From: Ruminococcus sp.
GTDB lineage: Bacteria; Bacillota; Clostridia; Oscillospirales; Acutalibacteraceae
Reading direction: 5' to 3'
Assembly (NCBI GenBank): GCA_004556705.1
Contig: SFGA01000007.1
Location: 1-53,236 of the forward strand
DNA length: 53,236 bases
Under the pieces are notes generated by a model. It was not told where the DNA came from. It saw only the letters and a program-made list of their open reading frames with translations, and made no database searches. Shown piece after piece: positions 12,312 to 18,958 of the stretch. A program made the translations under genes and the position numbers. How positions within the stretch are numbered: the stretch's first letter is position 1; the number at the start of each line of letters is the position of its first letter.

Positions 12312-13964
12312 ATGAATGAAATAAAACTCTTTAGACATCAGGAAGCTGCTCTTCAGAAATATAAAGATTCTTCTGAGATTCCTTTATTTTTTGACCCAGG
12401 CTGCGGAAAAACGCTTACCGCTTTATCTATAGCTGCTAATAAATTTCAGAGGGGTTTAATAGACGCTCTCCTTGTTATCGCTCCTAACGGAGTACATAAG
12501 CAATGGGCTACTGAAGAGATTCCGAAATGGATGAAAGATGTAGAAACAACGGTACAGTGGCGTAAAAACAAGAAACTCTTTTTCGTTGAAGGAAAATTAA
12601 ATATTGTATGTACGAACATAGAGCAGTTCTCTACTAAGACAAGATATATGGATTATGTAGAATGGTCTAATTCTCACAAGACAATGATTGTTTTAGATGA
12701 AGCTACTCGTATCAAAAATCCAAAAGCTGTCCGTTCACAGAGATTACTATATGAGTTCAATACAGTCGTTAGAAGAGGAAAAACAATTCTTTCTTCAACT
12801 CCGAAAACAGTCGCGAGAGCAATTCTCACAGGAACTCCTGCAACTAACGGCCCATTTGATGTATGGAGTCTTTTTGAATTCTTACACCCAGGATATTTCG
12901 GACTTAATTGGTATGGATTCCAAAACAAGTACGGAATGTTCTATAGTATTTTAGTAAATGGAAGAACTATTCGAATTTTAATAAATGAAGATGCTTGGCA
13001 TAAAGTTCATGATTCTTCTTCATTTGAAGAGGCTCAAGCCTTATATGGAGTAACATTAAGTACATATGATGTGATTAAGTCACAGACCTCATATGAAGGG
13101 CCTTTCAGGAATGTAGACCAATTAAAACAGAAGATGCTTGAAATAGCTATGTTCGTAAAAATTGAAGATTGCATCGACATGCCAAAGAGGACTTATAATC
13201 GAAAATTACTTTCTATGAGCCCTGAACAAGCAAGAGTTTACTATGAACTTGAAAAGTACTATATATCTAAATATAAAGATGAAAAGGTTGAAGCTAAGTC
13301 AAAGATTACAGTATATATCAGGTTACAACAAATAGCTTCAGGATTTGTTTCATCTGAACAGATACCGGAGACAGAAATTGATGACCCTCCTCCAAATAAA
13401 ATCACTTGGTTTGATTCTTTACCAAAGATTGACCAGCTTCTTGTAGATGTTGAAGAAATAGTAGGTTCCAAAGATAATCCTACAGGACAGGTAATCATTG
13501 TATGCCATTTTAGTGCTGAAGCTGACAGGATTTTTAATACACTTATTGAAGAAGGATACAAAGTTTGTTTACAGACAGGATGGAAGAAAGTAGGTACACT
13601 AGAAGCCTTTAAGCAAGGTAAATTCAATATACTTGTAGCGAACATACGTGTTATATCTATGGGATTTAACCTTCAGGATTTATGTCATCATATGATATTT
13701 TACTCTAATACATTCAGTCTTGAAGATAGAATCCAGGTTGAGGCGCGTATCTACAGAACAGGGCAGAAACAAACATGTGTTTACATTGACTATGTTATGT
13801 CAGACACTATAGACATGAAAGTGTACGCCGCTTTGAAACAGAAAAAACAACTTGCTGATTATATCAGGGATGTTCCTCTTGAAGATATGTTAACTAAGAG
13901 AGATGAACTATTTGATGATGAATATACTATCAGAAGTATTGATGGTGAAGTATGTATATTTTAA
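12312..13964 (+). CDS. SNF2/DEAD-like superfamily 2 helicase
   Basis: About 550 residues. Walker A is DPGCGKT (28-34), motif II is LDEATRIKNP (127-136) and motif III is LTGTPATNG. C-terminal helicase motifs include VCHFS and RIYRTGQKQTCVYIDY, the SNF2-type motif VI (R..R.GQ). Phage proteins of this type remodel or unwind DNA at the replication fork. ATG at 12312 has a weak ribosome site; an in-frame GTG at 12300 is an alternative start. The gene overlaps the next by 13 bases. Confidence 0.85.
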   Translation: MNEIKLFRHQEAALQKYKDSSEIPLFFDPGCGKTLTALSIAANKFQRGLIDALLVIAPNGVHKQWATEEIPKWMKDVETTVQWRKNKKLFFVEGKLNIVCTNIEQFSTKTRYMDYVEWSNSHKTMIVLDEATRIKNPKAVRSQRLLYEFNTVVRRGKTILSSTPKTVARAILTGTPATNGPFDVWSLFEFLHPGYFGLNWYGFQNKYGMFYSILVNGRTIRILINEDAWHKVHDSSSFEEAQALYGVTLSTYDVIKSQTSYEGPFRNVDQLKQKMLEIAMFVKIEDCIDMPKRTYNRKLLSMSPEQARVYYELEKYYISKYKDEKVEAKSKITVYIRLQQIASGFVSSEQIPETEIDDPPPNKITWFDSLPKIDQLLVDVEEIVGSKDNPTGQVIIVCHFSAEADRIFNTLIEEGYKVCLQTGWKKVGTLEAFKQGKFNILVANIRVISMGFNLQDLCHHMIFYSNTFSLEDRIQVEARIYRTGQKQTCVYIDYVMSDTIDMKVYAALKQKKQLADYIRDVPLEDMLTKRDELFDDEYTIRSIDGEVCIF

Positions 13965-14161
13965 GAGATATAGTTTATTTCTTTTCAGCAGTGATTTTAT
14001 TATTTTGCGTTATAGCTTTATCAGAGACTAAGAGGGGTCTTGAATCTGAGAAAGAAAATCTACAAAGAGAACTTCGTTATTACCAAGAGGAGAATGCTCG
14101 ATTGGAAAGATTAAATCAACAAACTACGCATTTATTGCTGAATGGCTTTAAGGAGGATTAA
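13952..14161 (+). CDS. Small membrane-anchored coiled-coil protein (69 aa)
   Basis: Overlaps the helicase end by 13 bases. One membrane helix (about 5-24: RDIVYFFSAVILLFCVIALS) is followed by a heptad-like coil (LESEKENLQRELRYYQEENA, then RLERLNQQ). It may sit in the inner membrane with a cytoplasmic or periplasmic coil. The following start is one base after its stop, with AAGGAGG in its last codons. Function unknown. Confidence 0.6.
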   Translation: MYILRDIVYFFSAVILLFCVIALSETKRGLESEKENLQRELRYYQEENARLERLNQQTTHLLLNGFKED

Positions 14162-14398
14162 ATGTTTGCTTTTTTTGGAGTACTCTATATTATTTATTTG
14201 ATAATACAGGGTTGTGCATTATTTTATGATAATTTTCATTCACATTCAAGTCATAAGAATCAAGGTTCTATTCCTATAATGGGTATTGATTGGACAGAAG
14301 ATTCTTATGGCGCAGATATCAAGTCTATGAAGAATAGCTTAGAACATCTTGAAAGGGAGACACATGATGACTTCGGAAAATGGATTAGAAGTTTCTAA
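14162..14398 (+). CDS. Small membrane protein (78 aa)
   Basis: The N-terminal hydrophobic helix (FAFFGVLYIIYLIIQGCALF) is followed by a His/Ser-rich stretch (NFHSHSSHK) and an acidic helix. The ribosome site AAGGAGG is within the previous gene. It overlaps the next gene by about 35 bases. The pair with the preceding membrane protein suggests a small envelope-acting module, but no known family is recognised. Confidence 0.55.
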   Translation: MFAFFGVLYIIYLIIQGCALFYDNFHSHSSHKNQGSIPIMGIDWTEDSYGADIKSMKNSLEHLERETHDDFGKWIRSF

Positions 14399-14561
14399 AT
14401 TAAAGCTAGTTTCTGCGTATCTAGGTTGTAATGGATGTTACTATGCAAATTATGAAAGATGTCCAGGAGATGAAGCAAATGAACAAGGATTAAAGAAGGA
14501 ATTTTGGCCTTGTAACACTAAAGAGCAATCATTTATATTTGTGGAGGATAAAAATGAGTGA
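14364..14561 (+). CDS. Small Cys-containing protein (65 aa)
   Basis: The start at 14364 follows AAGGGAGAC; a longer TTG start is less likely. The product holds CNGCYYANYERC and a later PCN, four cysteines that could bind one zinc. It overlaps the preceding gene in another frame and the following gene by eight bases. Function unknown. Confidence 0.55.
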   Translation: MMTSENGLEVSKLKLVSAYLGCNGCYYANYERCPGDEANEQGLKKEFWPCNTKEQSFIFVEDKNE

Positions 14562-15096
14562 TTACGAACTTGATGATGTAGATGTATCTGTAACATCCGG
14601 AATGATGAAACAAATACAGTCACATGTAGAAACATTGAGACAACTTCAATGGGAAATGATTTCAGCTGAAGAAGCTTTCAAGCAGGCTGAGAAGAAGTAC
14701 CTTGAATATAGCCGCAATGTAATGCCCGACCTATTTAAGAACAATGGGTTGGATGAACTAAAGACTCAAGATGGAGTAACTGTACGCGTCATTACAAAAA
14801 CAAATTGTTCTATCAATAAGAACGAAAACGACCGTAAGAACGTAGCTAAGTGGCTTGATGAACACGGCGCTTCCAATCTTGTTAAGTCAGAATGTATTGT
14901 TCCTGTATCTCAGCTTGATAAACTCAAAGACGCTGGAATTACTTTTGAAAAAGTTGATACAATAAATACAAACAGTGTTAAAGCATTTGTTCTTGATGAG
15001 CTTGGTCAGAAGGGCAATCCTGCTACCATAACAAAAGAGGATTTACCAAAAGGTTTGAATTTCTTTCAGTATGATGAAATGGAGGTTTTAGTATGA
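14554..15096 (+). CDS. Conserved phage protein with N-terminal coiled coil (180 aa)
   Basis: The start at 14554 has a strong TGGAGG. Residues about 15-60 form a coiled coil (LRQLQWEMISAEEAFKQAEK). A conserved pattern follows: MPDLFKNNGLDELKTQDGVT, then VRVITKTNCSINKNENDRKN and VAKWLDEHGASNLVK. Proteins of this layout, with a coil, 'mpe.m...gl..~~t.dG~~v.v' and 'R~.a..WL...g~', are common in phages of many hosts as hypothetical early proteins. It lies in the replication region, so a nucleic-acid or recombination role is plausible but unproven. Confidence 0.65.
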   Translation: MSDYELDDVDVSVTSGMMKQIQSHVETLRQLQWEMISAEEAFKQAEKKYLEYSRNVMPDLFKNNGLDELKTQDGVTVRVITKTNCSINKNENDRKNVAKWLDEHGASNLVKSECIVPVSQLDKLKDAGITFEKVDTINTNSVKAFVLDELGQKGNPATITKEDLPKGLNFFQYDEMEVLV

Positions 15097-15287
15097 CAGT
15101 AAAAGACTTAAAGAACTATTTAAACATTTTTGAGGATGAAGAACTTGAAATAAAGATTCGCGTCAGAGGAACGAACACTAGTTCCACATCTCTTGTGAAT
15201 CCTGAGGATTTCATCATAGAAGAAGGCAAAGGACTTCATGATAAGAAGTATGCTATTATAGATACTTCTTTGGCAGCAAGTATATAA
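15093..15287 (+). CDS. Small hypothetical protein (64 aa)
   Basis: Overlaps the preceding stop (ATGA), with GGAGG inside that gene. The product begins MTVKDLKNYLNIFEDEELEI, the 'dL...L..~ddeeV~i' pattern of small phage proteins of unknown function. Its stop codon is part of the first hairpin of the queD leader. Confidence 0.65.
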   Translation: MTVKDLKNYLNIFEDEELEIKIRVRGTNTSSTSLVNPEDFIIEEGKGLHDKKYAIIDTSLAASI

Positions 15288-15349
15288 GAGGTACCTAGCA
15301 CCTCTTAAAATATCATTATAGGTTAGCGTACTAAACACGCTAAGGAGGT
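15286..15349 (+). promoter_or_regulatory. Candidate riboswitch-like leader of the preQ0 operon
   Basis: Stem AAGAGGT/ACCTCTT (15286-15292 with 15300-15306) has the loop ACCTAGC. ACCTA in the loop (15293-15297) can pair with TAGGT (15319-15323), giving an H-type pseudoknot with an A-rich connecting strand. A second hairpin, TTAGCGT/ACGCTAA (15323-15343), abuts the ribosome site. ACCTCTT could instead pair with AAGGAGGT (15342-15349, one bulge), masking the queD ribosome site. AGAGG...CTAGC...CCTCT recalls preQ1 class I riboswitches, but the 3' tail differs from that consensus. Inference only. Confidence 0.4.
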
Positions 15350-15354
15350 TACTT

Positions 15355-15774
15355 ATGAAAGTAACAAGAGAAATGACATTTGATTCAGCTCATATGCTGT
15401 CTAATTACGTAGGTAGATGTCATAATTTACATGGTCATACCTATAAGCTTCAGGTTACTCTAGAAGGTGAAGTAGAAGATGAGACAGGTATGGTAGTGGA
15501 TTTCCAGACACTAGACCAGTACATCCGCTCCGTCATCGATTCTTACGACCATGCTATTATCTTCAGTTCTGAAAAATACCGTAAGGAACCCGAAAACGAA
15601 CTTCTTCACTGGGCTGAAGAGTTTGATATGGATTATATCATATGTCGCAGCAAATGCACAGCAGAAAATATTGCTTCTGATATTTGCTACGATATTCAAC
15701 ACTTGGTAGGCGAACTTTACAAGGTTACATGTAAACTTTGGGAAACTCCAAACAGTTTCGCGGAGACAGTATGA
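15355..15774 (+). CDS. queD: QueD, 6-carboxy-5,6,7,8-tetrahydropterin synthase
   Basis: 139 residues, usual length for the family. Zinc ligands are H13 (FDSAH) and H26/H28 (HNLHGH), with catalytic C22 (GRCHNLHGH), the D65-H66 pair (YDHAI) and E130 near the end (LWETPNSFAE). It converts dihydroneopterin triphosphate to 6-carboxytetrahydropterin, the second step towards preQ0. First gene of the operon, with a strong AAGGAGGT. It ends in ATGA overlap with queE, so translation is coupled. Confidence 0.95.
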   Translation: MKVTREMTFDSAHMLSNYVGRCHNLHGHTYKLQVTLEGEVEDETGMVVDFQTLDQYIRSVIDSYDHAIIFSSEKYRKEPENELLHWAEEFDMDYIICRSKCTAENIASDICYDIQHLVGELYKVTCKLWETPNSFAETV

Positions 15775-16352
15775 AAATAGTTGAAGTATTTCGTTCTATC
15801 CAGGGGGAAGGTAAGTGGTTGGGTACAGATGTAATTTTCATACGCCTTCCTGGATGCAATCTGAAGTGTCCTTTTTGTGATACAGACTGGTCAAATACTA
15901 AGGAAATGTCTTATGAAGACCTCAATATAGAGCTTCACAAATATCCTACAACCAGCCATGTTGTAATCACAGGAGGAGAACCTACAGTTAATCCTGAATT
16001 TAGAACATTGTGCTATTTCTTAAGACATAAAGGCTATTATGTACATGTCGAAACAAATGGTACAAGCCATATTCCTTACAATTTAGTTGACTGGATTACG
16101 GTTTCACCTAAAGCAGGCAGCGACTACAAGTGTGAAGTAATTAATCCTTCTGAAATTAAGCTTGTAGTAACTCCTGATTTCAATTATCAGGATGAACGTA
16201 TTCAAAACTTGAAAGAGAAAGGATGTGCTATATGGCTTCAACCTGAAGGTTCTCAAATGAAAGAGATGTGGAAAAAAGCGTATGATATCGTAATGAAAGA
16301 CCCTTATTTCCGCGTCGGAGTCCAACTCCATAAACTTATAGAGGTACAATAA
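15771..16352 (+). CDS. queE: QueE, 7-carboxy-7-deazaguanine synthase (radical SAM)
   Basis: 193 residues. The N-terminus VEVFRSIQGEGKWLGT is typical. The radical-SAM motif CNLKCPFC holds C29, C33 and C36, followed by DTDW. GGEP is at 68-71 and the substrate-side motif VETNGTSH is conserved. It turns 6-carboxytetrahydropterin into 7-carboxy-7-deazaguanine. The start at 15771 overlaps the queD stop by four bases; a longer in-frame start inside queD is unlikely. Confidence 0.93.
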   Translation: MKIVEVFRSIQGEGKWLGTDVIFIRLPGCNLKCPFCDTDWSNTKEMSYEDLNIELHKYPTTSHVVITGGEPTVNPEFRTLCYFLRHKGYYVHVETNGTSHIPYNLVDWITVSPKAGSDYKCEVINPSEIKLVVTPDFNYQDERIQNLKEKGCAIWLQPEGSQMKEMWKKAYDIVMKDPYFRVGVQLHKLIEVQ

Positions 16353-16607
16353 ATGAAAGTCGTTAAAAAACAAATTGTATATGATGCTTTTGAAATCAGC
16401 GTAGATAATCTTGGTATGATTTCAGAGCTCTGTGGAACTGAAAATAAACTCAGTATTACAATCGCGGGAAATTTACTGACAGGAATGGTAAACAGTCAGA
16501 AATTTAATACAGGAGACTATCTTCTTTCATATAAAGAAGGTGATAAGCAAGATATTCTTATTATTACAGCAGCTGAATTTAATAAGAATTGGGAGGTTAA
16601 AGAATGA
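16353..16607 (+). CDS. Small protein inserted in the preQ0 operon (84 aa)
   Basis: Begins one base after queE and overlaps folE by four bases, so it is firmly part of the operon. The product starts MKVVKKQIVYDAFEISVDNL, and the later part (FNTGDYLLSYKEGDKQDILI, then AEFNKNWE) has the 'pGDyiv...dG.....~~eF~~~ye' layout of small phage proteins with a PGD motif. No catalytic residues recognised. Its place between two preQ0 enzymes hints at an accessory role, but such small genes also insert by chance. Confidence 0.6.
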   Translation: MKVVKKQIVYDAFEISVDNLGMISELCGTENKLSITIAGNLLTGMVNSQKFNTGDYLLSYKEGDKQDILIITAAEFNKNWEVKE

Positions 16608-17185
16608 GTGATATTTGGGCTGATAACAGAAGAGATGAACATAAAGTCGATTTTAATATCAGTGAACGTCAAGGTGTTGTAAAAGCATTACTACAATCTA
16701 TTCCTACAGAAGATGCCTCTCGTGAAGGTCTTTTGGAGACACCAAAACGCGTAGCCAAGATGTATGAAGAACTGTTTGCAGGTTATGAAATGGATTATCA
16801 TAAAATTCTTTCAAAACAGTTTACAGTAGATGGGGCGCCTTCAAAAATAACTGTAGAAGATATTCATTTTTACAGTATGTGCGAACATCACATCATGCCT
16901 TTTTTCGGCACAGTATCTGTTACATATGTACCGAAAAAAGGAGGTAAGGTAGTAGGTTTATCTAAACTCGCGCGCCTTGTAGAATGCTTTGCACGCAGGC
17001 TCCAAATACAAGAACGTCTCGGTAAACAAATTGTTGACGCGATTGTTGAATGCCTCGACCCAGACACAGTAATTGTTATCATTGAAGCGGAGCATACATG
17101 TATGACAGCTCGAGGTATTAACAAACCTGGTTCAAAGACAAGGACAACGACATCGTACAAATATCAGGAGGAAAAACATGAGTAG
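16604..17185 (+). CDS. folE: FolE, GTP cyclohydrolase I
   Basis: 193 residues, normal length. Zinc ligands are C93 and H96 (MCEHHIMPFFG) and C166 (EAEHTCMTARG). The N-terminal LLETPKRVAKMYEELFAGY and C-terminal 'T.T..y' end are typical. It opens GTP to dihydroneopterin triphosphate, the first step of both folate and 7-deazaguanine synthesis; here the operon points to preQ0. The ribosome site GGGAGG lies in the previous gene, and it overlaps queC by eight bases. Confidence 0.95.
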   Translation: MSDIWADNRRDEHKVDFNISERQGVVKALLQSIPTEDASREGLLETPKRVAKMYEELFAGYEMDYHKILSKQFTVDGAPSKITVEDIHFYSMCEHHIMPFFGTVSVTYVPKKGGKVVGLSKLARLVECFARRLQIQERLGKQIVDAIVECLDPDTVIVIIEAEHTCMTARGINKPGSKTRTTTSYKYQEEKHE

Positions 17186-17882
17186 AATTTTGGTACTTGC
17201 GTCTGGAGGACTTGACTCTACAGTCCTTCTTTATAAGGCAGTAAGAGAAGTAGGAGCAGAAAATGTAGTCGCCATGAATACATTTTATGGACAAAAGCAT
17301 GCTAAGGAACAGGAATATGCTGAATGGCAATGCAAGCATCTTGGGGTAGAATTACACAATGTGGACCTTTCACAGATTTTCAGTTTCAACAAAGATTGTT
17401 CCGCATTGCTTAAAGGTTCAAAGTTGGATATTAAGCATGAATCTTATGCTAAACAGCTTGAAGAACTCAAAGCAGAAGGTAAAGCGCCTACAGTTACAGC
17501 TTACGTACCTTATCGTAATGGTCTATTCCTTTCATATGCAGCCGCAGTAGCTCTTCAACTCAACTGTGATATTATATATTATGGTGCCCACGCAGATGAT
17601 GCCGCCGGTAGAGCCTATCCTGATTGTACAGAAGAATTTATTACAGCTCAGGCGAAAGCTATTTCAGAAGGAACAGCGGAAAAAGTACAGATGCAAGCCC
17701 CTTGGTGGAATTTGAATAAATCTGGAGTGGTTGCTGAAGGGATTAAACTTGGGATGACCCATGAAGAATTTGAACATACATGGTCCTGCTATGAAGGAGG
17801 AGATAAACCATGTGGAACATGTGGTACCTGTATTGACAGGAAAGCAGCTTTTACATCAAATGGTATAAATGATATTGACTAA
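17178..17882 (+). CDS. queC: QueC, 7-cyano-7-deazaguanine (preQ0) synthase
   Basis: 234 residues. The ATP-pyrophosphatase motif is SGGLDS (9-14). The zinc site at the C-terminus has C204, C212, C215 and C218 (CYEGGDKPCGTCGTC). It converts 7-carboxy-7-deazaguanine to preQ0 with ATP and ammonia. Last gene of the operon; its ribosome site (AGGAGG) is inside folE. No QueF, TGT or DpdA follows. Confidence 0.95.
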   Translation: MSRILVLASGGLDSTVLLYKAVREVGAENVVAMNTFYGQKHAKEQEYAEWQCKHLGVELHNVDLSQIFSFNKDCSALLKGSKLDIKHESYAKQLEELKAEGKAPTVTAYVPYRNGLFLSYAAAVALQLNCDIIYYGAHADDAAGRAYPDCTEEFITAQAKAISEGTAEKVQMQAPWWNLNKSGVVAEGIKLGMTHEEFEHTWSCYEGGDKPCGTCGTCIDRKAAFTSNGINDID

Positions 17883-17905
17883 ATTATTTTGATAACCGAT
17901 ATTAC

Positions 17906-17934
17906 TTGAAAATTTTTTCAAAATAATTTATATT
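17906..17934 (+). promoter_or_regulatory. Sigma-70-like promoter downstream of queC
   Basis: TTGAAA (17906-17911), 17 bases, TATATT (17929-17934), preceded by 'ttac' as in the promoter at 4026. It would start a transcript with a leader of about 180 bases before the 18127 gene. Confidence 0.55.
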
Positions 17935-17968
17935 AATTATAAGTTTGTAGTCCATTTTGTATTCCTTT

Positions 17969-18096
17969 GGTACTGAAGCATTGTGCTTGATGTTTCAGTA
18001 CCTCTTGAGAATCTCAATAATTTGGAAGCTTTAGACTATCTTTTCCACAAGGTTGCCTGAGGTTGTTGAGATTCTCAAGAGGTATTTACGTACCTC
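17969..18096 (+). promoter_or_regulatory. Structured leader with competing hairpins before the 18127 gene
   Basis: Three perfect stems share bases: GGTACTGAA/TTCAGTACC (17969-17977 with 17994-18002), TACCTCTTGAGAATCTCAA with its 19-bp complement (17999-18017 with 18066-18084), and GAGGTA/TACCTC (18079-18084 with 18091-18096). Formation of the long stem excludes the third and frays the first. There is no T-run, so control would be by processing, translation or protein binding. The ribosome site (CGGAGG) follows 20 bases later. Confidence 0.55.
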
Positions 18097-18126
18097 AGAA
18101 GTATATCATTTTATCGGAGGTTTCTC

Positions 18127-18897
18127 ATGAAAGAAGAAACAAAGACACAAGAAGTATTGGATTTCTTAGATGCTGTTGAAGGACAGGGATTTGAGAATAT
18201 GGAACAGGACCAGATAGCTATCCCTCGTCTTAACATTTCTCAGGCACTTTCTGAAGTTGTTCAGAATGGTCATATGGAGCAGGGCCATTTTTACAACTCT
18301 CTTACAGGTAAAGATTACGGCACAACGATTCAGCTCGTTGTTTGTTGTTTTCAGAAAGTATGGGTTGAATGGAAAAAGAATCAGGGTGGTTATGTAGGTA
18401 CTTATCCTATCGGCGGTCTCGAAGGAGTAACTGGAGATAACTTCAAAAAAATGGAGCATAAGGATGCCGATGGTAATATCAACGATGTTATTGAAACATG
18501 GAATTATCTTGTATTTCTTCCTGAACATCTTGATGATGGTCTCATGGTATTCAGCTCAACTCGCGGTAATTTGAAGTACCTGAAAAGCTGGAATACACAG
18601 ATGCGTTATTTAAGGACACCCACAGGAAGACCAGCGCCTCTTTTCAGTTCTATCTGGGAAGTTTCTACAGGAAAAGATACAAATAAAGCAGGAAATAAAT
18701 ACTTCAGCTGCAACAAAGATGGCAAATCATCATTTGTATGGAAAGGTTGGGTATCAAAAGATATGTTTACAACGTTTATTTCTCCCGCGCGTGAAACTGC
18801 TGAACAGACATTAGCTCTTGTTGACAACAGTCAGGATATACAACAAATTGAATCTTCCGAATCAAGTGAACCTATCGAAACTGTTGAAGGTTTTTAA
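18127..18897 (+). CDS. Probable DNA-binding replication accessory protein (256 aa)
   Basis: Begins MKEETKTQEVLDFLDAVEGQ. A recognisable pattern follows: IPRLNISQALSEVVQNGHME, then GHFYNSLTGKDYGTTIQLVV and WVEWKK. This is common in phage proteins encoded next to primase and polymerase genes and often annotated only as hypothetical or ssDNA-binding. The C-terminus is acidic (IESSESSEPIETVEGF), like the tail of many ssDNA-binding proteins. A separate OB-fold SSB occurs at 24375. It has its own promoter, leader and terminator, so it is probably highly expressed. Confidence 0.55.
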   Translation: MKEETKTQEVLDFLDAVEGQGFENMEQDQIAIPRLNISQALSEVVQNGHMEQGHFYNSLTGKDYGTTIQLVVCCFQKVWVEWKKNQGGYVGTYPIGGLEGVTGDNFKKMEHKDADGNINDVIETWNYLVFLPEHLDDGLMVFSSTRGNLKYLKSWNTQMRYLRTPTGRPAPLFSSIWEVSTGKDTNKAGNKYFSCNKDGKSSFVWKGWVSKDMFTTFISPARETAEQTLALVDNSQDIQQIESSESSEPIETVEGF

Positions 18898-18919
18898 TTT
18901 AAAACACCTATAAACTTTG

Positions 18920-18947
18920 ACTCCCTCCTTAAGAGGGAGTTTCTTTT
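18920..18947 (+). terminator. Intrinsic terminator after the 18127 gene
   Basis: ACTCCCTC (18920-18927) pairs with GAGGGAGT (18933-18940), five-base loop, then TTCTTTT. It sits only 12 bases before the next start codon, so it may also set the ratio between the two genes. Confidence 0.85.
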
Positions 18948-18958
18948 CGGACTACACA

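Noticed and set aside
15286..15323. Direct call as a canonical preQ1 class I riboswitch
   Set aside because: The stem and CTAGC loop are similar, but the invariant A-rich tail ending in ACTAA is not present; kept only as a candidate switch.
18917..18958. Upstream in-frame start for the primase (MTPSLRGSFF...)
   Set aside because: These codons lie in the terminator hairpin of the previous gene; the ATG at 18959 begins the conserved part.
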